Below are positions 1 through 12,749 of a stretch of DNA of 64,000 nt, in pieces; the stretch's first letter is position 1, and the number at the start of each line of letters is the position of its first letter. Source of the DNA: Citrus sinensis (taxonomy: Eukaryota > Streptophyta > Magnoliopsida > Sapindales > Rutaceae). Both the position numbers and the translations under genes were made by a program. The notes below the pieces were generated by a model. That model was not told the origin of the DNA, did no database searches, and saw nothing but the letters and a program-made list of their open reading frames with translations. The stretch lies in contig NC_068557.1 in NCBI RefSeq assembly GCF_022201045.2, positions 32,403,501 through 32,467,500 on the forward strand. The letters are read 5' to 3'.

Positions 1-2029
1 AATATTTTGAAACTCTTTTCTTTGATTTTAAATTTTTGAAAGGATAAATTTTATATTATACTATCGTGAATTAATTATCTTTTATTTTAAAAAAATTTAA
101 ATTATCTTCATTTATTTTTAAAAGAAAGTTAAAAAAATGGATGGAAAATGTCTTCTTAACAAAAAAAAATGTAAATTAATGTTTTTTTTTAAAAAAAAAG
201 TAATTTAAAGATAATCAATTTATGGAGGAGTAATCTAAAATTAATCCTTTCTAAAATCACCCGAACAGTCTCTATTTGGAAAACTCTGATATGCAGTAAC
301 GCAATCATTTTTTTTTATCGTGGGATGCTTAATTGTATATATAGATATTTTGTGTGATTATGATTGTAGTTGAACGACAATGCAGCATAGAGAGGAGAGC
401 TCATGAGGTTGTCATAATTGACGGGATGGAGCCATTGAGGGAGGTAAATGAAAAGGACCCGCTAGAATGATTAAGTTTAATTAATTATGATTCATGATAC
501 ATGACACAAATTAAATTAAAAATGGTTTCCCAGACTTTTTTATGCGTTAACAAATTAATAATGGTTCCGCAAACCATAGAATCTCTCCCCAATTTTGTTT
601 TCTTTTCTTTAGCTCCATTATTTTTACGAAGAACTTTGAAATTAACAGCTTGGAAATGAAGAAAAGGAAAATGTCAAGCCAAACATAAGAGAAGCTGTTA
701 ATTCACTCAGCAGTAGCTTACAATACCCCATTTTAGGCGTGAGATGACTTTGAACCAACACTATTAGGTGCAACTAAATGAGAAATGTCTGCATTTTCTT
801 CTCTTTTTAACTTTCTTGATCAAGGAGTTTAGTTGTGTCAAATTTATTTATCTCTACCCCCCAGATAATGAATCCTAATAATGGTTGCCATCTCAGATCA
901 TTGTTTCTTAACTCGTTGCAACAACCCCAATCCAATCCCAATTAACAGGTCCTTCACACGCCAGAGATAATTATTGTCCAATATCCAGACAGGGAGAGCA
1001 AATTATGGTTACTTAACCACTGAAAAATTTTTAATCTCCTCAAAATTGAAGGGAAAAACAAATAAGTCACAAAAGGGTTCCAGCCTGTTGCATGAGTTCC
1101 CGTTACAAATTAAGCAGAGGAGTAAACATCAACAGGCTGGTAGGGGGCTAAGTCTAGACATTAAACATTAGAAAGACAGCTATGATGATGGTGAAACATG
1201 CACATAACTAGCATGGCCCTCCATTCTATGTTCAAACAACATGCAGCTATCGATAGAGGCTCACTGGTGACTAGAACTGCAAAATCAACTCTGGCAAACA
1301 TTATGGGCTACACGGCCAACAAAGGCGTATAAATTAATGGAGTCTTTATGTCATTTACCAACTTCTGTATAATTTGATAAAAAGGCTGGTAATAGTACAA
1401 GCAGATTTCTTCAAACAAGCAGTACTATGAAAATTAACATACCAATGTATGTGTTAGCAAGCAGTAGATTTCTAGCCAAGCTTACAGTGTAAGGTAAAAG
1501 TGCAACTGCTTGTGGAAGGCAGTTAAAAGAATAGAACTTCTTAGCAAAAAAACAGTCTATCACCTTTGTTATCTTCACCAAAGTTTTCTTCAACTTGTGC
1601 ATGAAACACTTCTATTTAGAGGATATGCCATAGAAGAAATAATGAGGAAAGTCTCAAAAGTACATCATCAGCCATTAGTACCATGTTACCCCCCTCAATT
1701 TTGAAACAATGCAAGAGTAAGATAAGTTCAAGCTTAGTATATGTAAAGAGAGAAAAACACTTCATATTCATGTTCTATCCATGGACATCGACTTGATTAG
1801 AAGTAAGAAAATTCTGAACTCCAAATTCACGTGAGTGAACTAGTCAAGGGTTAGGATCTCAAAAATAATATGAGCCCAATTATCATACAAAAGCAATGCC
1901 AACAACAGCAATCAGAAACAGATTCTACTCCTTGGCCTTTCTTTTTCTACCCCTGCTCATTAAGTTCACAAAACATAGTATCAAGTGTTTTGCCTAGAAC
2001 CAAATGGATCAAGACCTGAAACCAAAAAA
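1..2029. other. intergenic, no gene seen
   Basis: AT-rich sequence without a convincing coding region. The part next to 2030 is probably the 3' UTR of the minus-strand gene that follows. The only structure noticed is an 11-bp perfect inverted repeat (1080-1090 with 1130-1140) around a 39-nt spacer. Confidence 0.6.
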
Positions 2030-3948
2030 TCAATCACTTCCCCATTTTCTCAAAACTCTCTCTTTAGCTGAAAGAAGGCTGTAGACTTCGTTCTTTGGAC
2101 CACTTGGAGATGCCTTTTGCAGGAACCTTGATGTTATGAGAGTGAACGCATTTCTCATCCCTCGCAGAGCATACAACAGTGGGTTGAAAAAAACAGCTAG
2201 CATCACTTCACCTTTTGCAACAATAAGATACTGTAATGCAAAAAATAAACTTGTAAGAGAGTGATGACAGACTCTAATCATACACAACACACTTTTAAGA
2301 AAACTGCTTACCATGATAATAATACCTAGAACGGCAAGACTTGTTTGCTGTGTTTCTTGCCAAAAATGGTCACCGTTGGACCAACCAAACCGTCCTCCCC
2401 ATCCAAACCAGCCTCCACCCCCAGCATCACCGCCACCACCAGCCTCCTCTCTTCTCTTAATCTCTTTGTCCCACTTTTCAAATTCATTTTTCTTTCCGCC
2501 AAGAGCACTCTCTAATGCCTTCCTTGCTTGTTCCTGCAACAATGAATATGGATACGGTACATCTACTGTGGAGAAAATACACCTTTAAACTATATGAAAA
2601 AGAAATTTATATTTTCAAATTCTGAAATTCATGGGAATCAGACTTCGAGAAGTTGTATGCCCAAATGGATTCAATTGGAGTTAAATTCCATCATGCCCCT
2701 ACGAGATTTATGGGCTTCAAGCATACTGAACAGGTAAGTAAAATACAAAAAAGTGTCTTCTCTTTTGGTTTAATAGCCAAAACATCCTTCAAATATTACT
2801 CATTGAAAATGGATAAATTAAAATAACTCAAAAAGAACCTATAAAGCCACCCATCTGTATAGCCTACATTTGCAATGCCTCCTATCAAACATGTTATTTG
2901 AATAGTACTCTGATATAAGGTTTAAAGCTTGGAGCCATGGGACAGTAAATGTGGATCTCTCATATCAAACTTATTATAAGGCATAGCAGTCTGATGTCCA
3001 GTCTAAAAACTGACAGCACAAGATGGCAAAGCATATAATCCTCCATAAAAATTTCAGAATGATCAAATAATTTCTAGGAACCTACACTTGATTTGAATGT
3101 CTCCTACCAAGCAATGGTTCCCAAAAAAAAAAACTTGGTTCTCCCTCTCCAGATTTTTGAAATTTTAAAGTTTTTACAATTGAATTTATGAGTCCAAAAT
3201 ACAGAAACTGCTCAGGGCTCAGCTGCTCAGGCTACATACTATTTGTTGACCATAAGTACAATTCTAGGCATTGCCTGATTTGATTGTCTAGTTATAGGAC
3301 AAAAATACTGTCCTAAACTATTCAAATACTACCATTAAGCACTACACTAACGCAACTAATATTCAAGGCCCAAAGGAGGTCCAAAATTTACTAAGATGCC
3401 TGCCTAATTTTAGTCTTTTGCCAATTTGACCAAGTAAAATATTCCCAAAACTCAGCAGGGCAAAATGGTTCGCCGCTCTTAACCAGAAGAATAACTGAAA
3501 TCTCATTATCCAAAACCCCAATCCAGAACATAATCATCCCAAAATCATCTTTTTACATTAACCCAATAAAATTTCCTAGCAACAATCAGCTCAGCTCAGC
3601 TGGAAGGAGAACTTGTGTTTTTAATCAATCGCAACAACATTTTCAGTGAAGCAACTAATTGCAGCAGAAAATCACTGATACCAATAATTTTTATTAACCC
3701 CGTCAACCCCACCCCAAAAAAAAGAAAAAAAAGAAGAAGAGAAATATGGGTACCTCTCTGCGATTGTCAGAGAAAAGACAAGAAAACTTGGCATTGCACT
3801 TGAGCTTTAGCAGCAGAGAAGTCCAGCTTTGAGTTTGGCTCCCCATTAGGGCGTTCGAGAAGTGTAAACGATGAGATTGAGGTCGAGTCGAGTACGAGGA
3901 ATTGAGAGGGTTTGTGTTGACAACCTGACGATGATGAGACTGGGACAT
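2030..3948 (-). CDS. glycine-rich, probably plastid membrane protein of unknown function
   Basis: Three exons on the minus strand, 3948-3754, 2533-2312 and 2230-2030, join in phase 0 to give 205 residues. All junctions are GT-AG. Residues 1-65 are rich in Ser, Asn, His and Arg with few acidic residues, like a chloroplast transit peptide. Residues 66-95 are charged and probably helical. Residues 96-116 form a Gly/Trp-rich linker (GGGGDAGGGGWFGWGG). Residues 129-165 are hydrophobic and hold one or two membrane spans. A basic tail ends in RKWGSD. The second intron is only 81 nt, divisible by three and free of stops, so retention would insert 27 residues inside the membrane segment. I do not recognise a named family. 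The plastid location is inferred from composition alone. Confidence 0.8.
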
Positions 3949-5871
3949 GGTTATTCCTTCGTTGCCTTGTACCCTCTCCTTATCTTAACAACTGTCAGGA
4001 AAGTTTTATATAACAAACCAATTTAGTTCATGATATCAATAAAAATTGGGAATGATATCAACATTTAAATACATATCAAAGGTACAAAGCCTAACAAAGG
4101 GCTGTAAAATAATGGTACAAAATTATTAATGAGCAAGTGTTTTGTTTTAATATTTGTATTAAATATAAACAACTATAGACCCCTGCGGCTGATGGTCTTT
4201 GGTTTCATGGATCTGGGTCGGTGCAATGCAGCCCAACACATAAAGCATCGGGCCGATGGGTTGATGGATATTGGGGAAGTCCAAATAAATGCTGCACGGA
4301 CGAGCAAGAGGTTATCGGCCGTTGAATAATGGGCCCCTCAGATGGGCAGTCGCCAACAACGTTCTACAGTTGTTGACCCACCCCACTAGTTCTCATCCAA
4401 CGGTTCAAAGTCAAAATCAAGGTACCCTTTTTTGTTGACTATTATACCCCGGTTTTTCCTTTTTATCTACTCTTCTTCTTTTTTTCTCTTTTTCTCTTTT
4501 TCCTTCTCCTAACATGCAAAATTACACAAAACGAAGATCCAGCGACAGCCTAGCATCGTAATTTACTCTCAACAACTTTACTTCAAGTTGCTAACTAAAG
4601 ACGAGACGGTTTCATTTCAGTTTATTTCTTTATCTCTTTCTGGATGGTAAACTTTATCCTTCCCATCCCTATCCGCTCCTTTAACCCCATTAATTTACAC
4701 TTTTACCCTACTCATCTCTCACCAATCTCAAAATCAGCTCACCTATTGTAAGGATACCATTGTCATCCCACTAAAGCTAACCGGAAAGGAAACCGGGTTC
4801 AATCGAATGCAATTGGTATAATAATTTTAAAGTCCCCAAACTCTAAATAAACTATAACTGAGGAAACATAATGTAATTTTTTCATATAGGTCCCTCCAAT
4901 CAGATTCCTTTTCAGGAGTTTTCTTTTTTATTATTATCAATTCCTTTCAAAAGTTAATTAATAAAATCTACGATTTAATAATAAACTAGAACTAAGGAAA
5001 CACAATGTAATTTTTTCGTATAGGTCCCTCCAATTAGATTTCTATCAAGAGTTGATTAATAAATCTATGATTTAATAAAATACACATAGAACCATCAAAA
5101 TTATTAGTTAAATATACATATTTTCATACTTTATGTGAGAAATTTGAGTCTTATTTTATATTTCTTTTTTTTTAAAATTATTTATAGCATAAATACGCTC
5201 TTTATGTCTTAAAGCATCACTAAGAAATTCTTCAAATATTTGAATAATTTTTTTGAAGTAATTTTGTTTTATCATTATTTTATTTGTCATATAAGCAAGT
5301 AAATAGATATTTGAAGCATAAAAGTAAATAAAACCTTTAGAGATATTCTGCGTATGTAAATATGTTTATCATAAATTAAAAATATAAGTTGAACCACAAT
5401 AAAATTTTAAAAAATATTTTGTTTACTTAGCTATAATAACAATATCCTGAATTAATCCATTAGAGCATAAAATATAGATATTATTGTGAAATTATTAATT
5501 TATTGCAATAGAATCTTTATGATTGCGATCTCCACCCTTTTTTGGTAATCTTGCTGAAAATTGAGGGACTTGAATGATATTATCCTGCATCCGATTATAC
5601 CCAAGGGGTAAAATTGTCCTTGAGATCAAAATTTAAAATACACAAAAGTGAGGGATATTTAGGACATTTAAAGAAACATAAAGAGAGAGAAAGAGAGAAA
5701 AAGAAAGACAGAGAGTAGCAGAGGGGTGAGAGAGAAAGTGAGAGAGAAGAGAAACGTTAGTGTATTTGTTGGTTTGTAATTGTGTGTTAGTTTTTTCAGT
5801 TAATTTTTTTTTTAATTTTTTTTTCATATGTTAGTAGGAGTGAACAAAAGCAAAAGCACTATTCACTGACA
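3949..5871. other. intergenic region between divergent genes
   Basis: Holds the 5' flanks of the glycine-rich protein gene (-) and the SWIB gene (+). A direct repeat lies at about 4846-5085. A GA-rich stretch at about 5680-5750 looks like the 5' leader of the SWIB gene. No coding sequence was recognised. Confidence 0.55.
4846..5085. repeat. imperfect tandem direct repeat, unit about 105-135 bp
   Basis: Two neighbouring copies share a block containing GGAAACAYAATGTAATTTTT and then ATAGGTCCCTCCAAT. They also share AT-rich sequence around 'attaataaa tcta gattta'. The copies start near 4846 and 4981. Confidence 0.7.
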
Positions 5872-8333
5872 ATGGTATCGGACCAGGAGATAGCTAAAGG
5901 TGTCGAGACCCTGCTCCGACAATCCGACCGGAACGCTAGCACTTCGTTAAACGGTGTCGTAAAGCAGCTGGAGGCAAAGCTTGGGCTAGATTTGTCTCAC
6001 AAGGCCGGTTTCATCCGAGACCAGATCAGCCTTCTCCTCCGCTCGCACCCTACGCCTCAACAAGTTGCAACAAACACCCAACCGCAACCGCAGCCGCAAC
6101 CGCAACAACTTCCTCCAAAAGACCATTTTACCCTCCAACATCATCCGCAATTTTCTCTACCGCCACAACAATTTCCTCCCCATTTTGCCCTCCACCACCC
6201 TCACCCCCATCTTCCTCAGTTTCCTCAAGAACTCAACTTCAGCCAGCCCCAACCGTCGCAGGCTGCGGCTCCTCCTCCTCAGCCGCATTCGAACGTCAGT
6301 AAAGCTGAGGCCTTCCCTCAAATTTCGGCTGAAGTAGCTAAAGAAAAGTATGAGTTTTTTCTTTTTTTGTCATTTTCAAAATTTTTGGTTACTGAGATTT
6401 CCGTGTTTAAGGATTTTCGTCGTGTCAATTTTGTGTTTAGTAGTAATTTATAGTGTTTAAGGATTTTCGTTGTGTCAATTTTGTGTTTAGTAGTAATTTA
6501 TAGTTACCGTTATTTCTATTTATTTATTTGTTTTCAGAAATTAGGGTTCTATAGAAATTTCAAGTGAAGAAAATCAATTTTTTTTTTCTTCTGATAGGAA
6601 AGAAAAATCATTCGCTAAGCAGGAATTTTTGGGAAAGTTATGGTAGTCTTAATACTGAATGTGTCACGTCATCAGAGCGCACAATTACTTATTATTGTTA
6701 TTATTATTATTTTTTTTTTTGGGTTGCAGTGATTAAGGTATTTTAACTTAATTAAGACTGGGGTCTGGGAAAAGAAGAAATTTTGGGGGTTTCATTTCTT
6801 TGAACGTCGTTGTTAGAAATTTTCACGTGATTGTCTCTTTCACTTTCACTGTTGTTTTGAATCCCTTGATGAGGAAAAGTTGTACCCATCATATACTGTA
6901 TGCTATGCTGAAGCTCTTGTTTTTGTTCATATTTTGTGTACTTTTTATGTATTCTTTGTTTATATCTGTACTTAGTGGTGCAGTAGATTCTATGCTTCTT
7001 CACTCTGCTTGACCGTTGAATCTACTGCTCTGCAAATGCTTTGTCATATTGCAGTTAGAGTGTATGAGCTTGACAAACGGTCTGATGCATTTATGTGTGT
7101 TATTTATTGCAGTCCTCCTGTTGGAGCCAAAAGAAGAGGCGGCCCTGGGGGTTTGAACAAAGTTTGTGGTGTTTCACCTGAACTTCAGGCTGTCGTTGGT
7201 CAACCAGCTATGCCAAGGACTGAGGTTGTCATTCCTAGATCAATTAATATGATTACAACACTCAGTTATGTTGTTGATGTTCTGAAATACATTTATATCT
7301 CTAGATTTCTGAAGCCTCTTTGTTGTTTGATTCAGATTGTGAAGCAGTTATGGGCATACATAAGGAAGAACAACCTCCAAGATCCAAGTAACAAGAGAAA
7401 GATAATTTGTGATGATGCCCTGCGTGTGGTTTTTGAGACAGACTGCACCGACATGTTCAAGATGAACAAGCTACTAGCTAAACATATTATTCCACTTGAA
7501 CCTACAAGTATGTAATGTAGTATAAAGTGACTAATTTTCTTTTATAACTATTTGTATTAAGTCATTTCCTCATTGTAAATATCCACAGAGGAATCTTCTA
7601 AACGATTCAAGCCAGATGCCGAGTCCACAACCGAAGGTATGGAATCTGGTCCATCTTCTGTAATCATATCTGAAGCACTGGCCAAGTTTTTGGGCACTGG
7701 AGGAAGGGAGATGCTTCAAGCAGAAGCAACAAAACGTGTCTGGGAGTACATAAAAGTTAACCATTTGGAGGTGGGTTGCTGGTGCACTAGCTTATTTTAA
7801 TTTTTTTATTTGAATTTATTTATTTATATAATTTAGGCAGCTGAAATTCATTTGTCTAAACTCTGGTGTGTATCTGTGTGTTCATTTCTTTCTCTAATTT
7901 GTTTGTCTGTTCTGTTTCCTTCAACAAATCTCATTTTTCCACTTGTCCCTTGAAACTTGGAGCTAGCTGGCTCTTTCACGCAAACTTAATGTTTAATGCT
8001 GGATTATTAGTCATGATTGTAGGTTGTATAACTCTGTTTAATGTATATCATGGTAGTTTGTTTTGTTTGTTTCTTCTTTTTCCTCTTCTCCAATTTTGCA
8101 GTCTTCAATTGTCAGTATTTTAGTAGATTAGCCATTTGAAACAATTCCAGATCAAGTGAGAAAAGGTCTTTGGCATTAACTTTGTGTGGTGTTGATTGTG
8201 CTAGCAGGATCCTCTAAACTCCATGGTAATATTATGTGATGCAAAGCTTCGCGAGCTTCTTGGATGCGAAAGCATCTCTGCATTGGGGATACAGGAGATG
8301 CTTGCACGCAATCACTTTTTAAGGCAGTCGTGA
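5872..8333 (+). CDS. DEK_C and double SWIB domain chromatin protein
   Basis: Five exons, 5872-6347, 7113-7224, 7336-7507, 7589-7770 and 8208-8333, join with consistent phases to 355 residues. Residues 1-56 (MVSDQEIAKGVETLLRQSD...) are a DEK C-terminal type domain. Residues 60-150 are a Pro/Gln/His-rich linker. The first SWIB/MDM2 fold covers about 168-250 (GGPGGLNKVCGVSPELQ, LWAYIRKNNLQDPSNKRKI) and the second about 275-355 (LWxYI-like VWEYIKVNHLEDP, then LGCESISALGI). SWIB domains occur in BAF60/SWP73-type subunits of SWI/SNF complexes, so a nuclear chromatin role is likely. Plants also have stand-alone SWIB proteins of unclear function, so SWI/SNF membership is inference. The donor at 7225 (GAG|gttgtc) is weak but keeps the frame. 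A possible 3' UTR intron runs from about 8350 to 8677. Confidence 0.9.
6403..6502. repeat. 50-bp tandem duplication inside intron 1 of the SWIB gene
   Basis: Two head-to-tail copies (6403-6452 and 6453-6502), each starting GTGTTTAAGGATTTTCG and ending TAGTAATTTATA. They differ at one position (cgtCgtg versus cgtTgtg). Confidence 0.9.
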
Positions 8334-9418
8334 TGTCTGAGTGTTGACTGGTTAGTATAAACTTCTTAAATATTTACTTTTACATGCTTACATACCACTT
8401 AATGCATATGTATCTGTTATATCAAGCATCTGTGGGCTTGTGAGATACAAAAAAAGGTCAAACCTGGGTCTTAGCTGAAATTGCATTCCTTAATGTTGTT
8501 TGATTATCCATTTCTGAGGTCATATTGAACACATTTTCTGATGTGAATTGAACTACAAACTGTTCTTCCATCAGTATGCATTCGAGCCTCCTGTCTTGTC
8601 TGTTTGTCTATTTAATTCACTTGTGGTCTGATGTTTACTTGAAAAATGATATGATAACTCCATTCTATTTTTGCAGGTACAGGGGACCTTGTGATGTGAT
8701 CACTTCTGATGGTAGAACCAATAGTGAAGACCTTGTTCTTTTTTGTTTTATGTGCATTGACACGGCTAGATAACCGATGCTGTAACTACTTGTCTATTTG
8801 TGGATTAGAACAAGAATGTACACCATGGGCCAGTGGCAAGGATATGTTGTAGTTATGTCATTACCCTAGGTTTAGTTTTCGATGCTAATTTTACTGTTGT
8901 TTTCTCTTTTCCAAGCTAACTGCTGAAGGTAGACTGAATGAAAATGGAATGATAAATCCCTGCTATGTTTAGGAGCAATTTCAAGCGTACTGACGCTTGG
9001 TTGAGACTCTTGATTATAAATCCCGGTACTTTGTTCACTGAGTGAGACAGGTTCATTTGGTAAATATCATTGATCAGTGCCTTAGAACTGTCAGAGGCTA
9101 AAATATCATTCCATTTGGTAAATATCGACTTGTCTTGTGAGGAGGGATTGATTTTGATTAAAATTGCTGAAGATGTTTGGTGAGTAGGTTGCGCGGTCTT
9201 TTTCCTAATCTCGATCAAACTAGAAAGTTTCTTCAGTTGCAAGTAATGATGTAAATGACTTCTATTATTTGTCTGCTTTAACAGTTTCATTTCCACGAGT
9301 TGCTTTTTTTTTTTTTAATTAATTGTGAGCTGGTCGAGAGAGTACATTTTGTAAGTAGGGACCCGGATAGCAGCCTACCTAGTTGTTTGAATAATTAATG
9401 ATAAATTAAGTCAAATTC
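8334..9418. other. 3' UTR of SWIB gene and convergent intergenic space
   Basis: The SWIB transcript probably continues to about 8900, with one UTR intron. The rest separates two convergent genes. An antisense reading frame at 8916-9296 starts at GTG and matches nothing I know. Confidence 0.5.
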
Positions 9419-10605
9419 TTAATAGAATCCAGGCTTTGAAAACAATAAAACCACAGTCATGAAAAATAAAACGAACAATGATGTATATAGAGTCTTTTTT
9501 GTAATTCTCTTTGAGCTCAGCTTGTCCACAATGGCCATCGCGTATCCCATAATCTTCTGGCCAAATGACGAGCAAAGAAAGGAAAAGGTACTGTCAATTT
9601 CAAAACAAGAAGCTATACATACATACATACATATGACATTACACAAACTAAAACTTGTGCAAAAGCTTCAAATAGCTGACCAGTCTAAAGGGTCCGATAT
9701 GGAGGAGTGGTTCCATGAACATCTCCACATTCCTGAATATCAACAATTAATTATAAAGCATATTTTTAGTAAATGCCTTCTGAAAAGAGATACAGGTAAT
9801 TATTAACGATTAAGAGGTATGCGTGCTCACTTTATGAACACCTTTCCTTGGTAGACTTGGCAAATGTGGAAACTGAAGCCCTTTCCCAATGGCACATGTT
9901 TCTTGTTCCATTCTGCAGATAAATAAATACATTTACAGAGAGAAATATTAGTAATTAATTATTACCTTATAGTTTCCGAATAATATGGGTACTAAAAGCA
10001 AACCTAGTCTCCATGAAACGCCGACGTTCATTCCATCATGCAGAGTTGGTTTCACTACAAACTCGATATTATTTCCCAAGCTTCTGATAAGATAAGTGAA
10101 AAAATCCAGCACTTGCTGCAAATTACGTTTGTCATCACGTACATTTTTAGCGGTCTCAATTAATTAATTTTCCCCGGAATCTTGTTAATTAAGCATACAG
10201 TACCTTTTTCCCTTGGAGGGGTTGGAGGAATGAGAAGAAATTGCAGACACATCGGCATTCGTCACCAATTATATCCGATAACTCACGTAAACTTTGGCTT
10301 TTGATTGCAGAGTAAAGCTTCAGAACTGTTTCTAAAGCTGCTCGGTGATCATCCTCTCCTGATCCTGATGATGAGTTCTTGGCATCAAATGGCACGAAAG
10401 ACAAGCCTCTGTGCCTTGAGGGTGAGGGAGAGCTTGTTGGAAATTGAATCAGAGGGTTAAGTAAATGTGGCGCAGAAGAATTGTTTAAAACATAAGTAGC
10501 TTTTGGAATTTTCTTTTTAACAGTTATTTTGTTCTTCAAATTCGTCTTTGATTGAGAGCCGAGAAAAAGGTAATTTATGGTGGAAGGGGAAGAGATTAAA
10601 CTCAT
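9419..10605 (-). CDS. plastid-type NTF2/SnoaL-like domain protein
   Basis: Five exons on the minus strand, 10605-10204, 10115-10004, 9912-9831, 9732-9681 and 9556-9419, join in frame to 261 residues with GT-AG borders. Residues 1-70 are Ser/Lys/Asn-rich with almost no acidic residues, like a transit peptide. From about residue 88 (HRAALETVLKLYSAIKSQSL) through DFFTYLIRSLG, WRLEW and FHICQVYQGKV the protein reads as the cone-shaped NTF2-like fold of plant 'nuclear transport factor 2 family' proteins. A hydrophobic C-terminal segment (TSLFVLFFMTVVLLF) suggests a tail anchor. No catalytic residues can be assigned. Family assignment rests on remembered motifs (VEMFMEPLLH, RIMGYAMAI); the biochemical role is unknown. 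Confidence 0.85.
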
Positions 10606-10743
10606 TTGCTAGATTGAAATATATAAATTAAGAATGAAAAATGAGCAGTTCAAACTCATCAATCAGAACTCAAACATATGTTTCATTTACTAAAATAAAT
10701 CAATGAAAAGAAGCGAGGAGGCAACTGCCATGCAAGAAAAGAA

Positions 10744-10798
<55 letters not shown>
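10744..10798. repeat. (ATT)n microsatellite
   Basis: Uninterrupted run of about 18 trinucleotide units, upstream of the NTF2-like gene start. Confidence 0.97.
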
Positions 10799-11296
10799 TT
10801 ATAATTAATGAAGCGCAGTTACGTGCATATGATACGATATAAGGCCGTGAATTAAACTGCAGGTTAAGGATCTTTCTTGATAAGTTACAAAACCTATCTT
10901 GCATAATTGCATTGCATACATGCGACACACGATGGTATATAATATAATATTAGGATGGGTAGCTTGTTTCATTTACGAGAAATATCGATTACGGGCTCCG
11001 TATTAGATGGTCCGGCTGCGTTGTAACTCCTCTATTCTAGAGTATGGTTGATAACCGTACGATTATAAAAATAAGTATTAAATCTACATTTATTGATATG
11101 GTCTGACGGTCATCATCAGTGTTCTGCGGTGGAGCAACTCCCACTGCCATGTTAGATAGAAACCTGGCAACAAATCTTTCAAACCTAATCATGCCACATC
11201 TTATGGATTTTCTCACTTAATATAACAATAATTGATCAAATTTTAATATATAGATAAATGTTATGAGACATGTCTCTCCACCCCTTGATTTAAGTA

Positions 11297-11660
11297 AGGG
11301 AAATTACCTGACAACCACATCAAGAATATTGAAAATATACGTAGTTACCATAAGTTTTTGATAATATTTCAAAAGTATCTCAAATTTTAGATTTATATCA
11401 ACCAATGACCTTTCTGTTAACTATTGTTAATGAATCTAAAATAAGACTCGTTTGCCCCTAAATTCATTTTACGAAGGTAAAACAATACTATGGGAGCCCC
11501 GATAGGTCAAATAGTTTTTTATTTTAAATTATATAGTGGTGGCTAATGGAGTTAACGAAAAAATGACTAGTTGATATAAAATTAAAATGTGATAAGATTC
11601 TTAGATATTATCAAAACCTCACGGTGGCTACTTGTACTTTACAAAAGCTTTTTCCTACAT
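11297..11660. mobile_element. MITE-like inverted-repeat element
   Basis: The left arm (GTAGTTACCATAAGTTTTTG, TTTATATCAACCAATGA, TTAAC) is mirrored by the right arm read on the minus strand (GTAGCCACCGTGAGGTTTTG, TTTATATCAACTAGTCA, TTAAC). About 85 bp of each arm pair with mismatches. The outer ends (GGGAAATTAC / AGGAAAAAGC) and a target-site duplication are not sharply defined. Confidence 0.6.
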
Positions 11661-12542
11661 CAACATATGAGGAGATAATTTACGGTATCGACATGCCACT
11701 TGAACTAACTTCAAATTTGATACATGTTACCAGCACAAGAAGCACTAAACACCCATTAAGAGCACTAATTAGGGGAGCATAGTATTTTGTGATAAGAACT
11801 TTCGTGAATAATCTGAACACATTTGCATTGTATTCTTTTTCAGTTGACCAAGTTTTGATCCCATTGATTTTATTGGTAAAGAATTTAAAGAAGACAGTTT
11901 TGAAACACGTTTAGCACCATTTTATGATTTGTAGAATTGTATTTCTTTTACCTAAGGGTTTGCTTCCCATAGTTTTTTTTTTTTCAAAGAAAGGTCAAGT
12001 ACAATTATCATCAAGTGGTGGATAACTAAGAGAAAATGTTATAAGATATCTCTATCTATTTCTTAATGTAAGTAATATGTGTTTCACACTAATGACTTTA
12101 GGGAGTGAATTACAAAAGCATATATTTGACTTTTGTGTGTGTATCACATCTCTTAAAACATTTATGTGTTGTGCATTACACCACTCAATTTACAAGGTGT
12201 TATGCTCACAACACCATAAGATTCAAAGAATATATTGCTAACGTATGACCAATTGATTGCTTCATTGCCTATAAATATCCATCATCATTTGTAATCACAT
12301 TTAATTCACAAATCAATTGATAAATGAAATAAAGAGCACTTTGAATACTTCCCAATTAATTTCACAATGTAGATACACAAAAATGAACAAGCAAAAGCCC
12401 ATGTCATTGGGCCCAAAAATAAAATCATGCAATGCAAAAATGTGAGCCGGTTGAAAATGCTTTCCTCCTATTATTAAGGACAAACAATCATATTTACAGG
12501 ATCCTTGAATTCATATGATAGCCATGCATGCAAAAAAAATTA

Positions 12543-12740
12543 GAGTGATGATACAGCCACAAACGTATAAATTTATTTTATATAAATTGATGTGGTATTA
12601 ATTTATTGGTTGAATGAAAATATAAAATAATATAAATAAATCATGTGAGTCAAGAGATATTTAATTCAACCAATTAATTAATACCACATTAGTTTGTACA
12701 AAATAAATTTATACAAGAGTTTGTGACTATATCATTACTC
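12543..12740. mobile_element. 198-bp MITE with 9-bp target-site duplication
   Basis: Terminal inverted repeats begin GAGTGATGATACAGCCACAAA on the left and GAGTAATGATATAGTCACAAA on the minus strand at the right. Perfect 9-bp direct repeats AAAAAATTA flank it (12534-12542 and 12741-12749). The 9-bp duplication suggests a Mutator-derived MITE. A second copy lies at 57636-57837. Confidence 0.9.
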
Positions 12741-12749
12741 AAAAAATTA

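Larger units (their letters stand above)
10606..12542. other. intergenic, repeat-bearing
   Basis: 5' flank of the NTF2-like gene, then an (ATT)n microsatellite and a MITE-like inverted repeat (11297-11660). No coding sequence recognised. Confidence 0.5.

Noticed and set aside
8916..9296. 126-codon minus-strand frame between two convergent genes
   Set aside because: Starts at GTG, has no domain signature, and overlaps the likely 3' UTR region.
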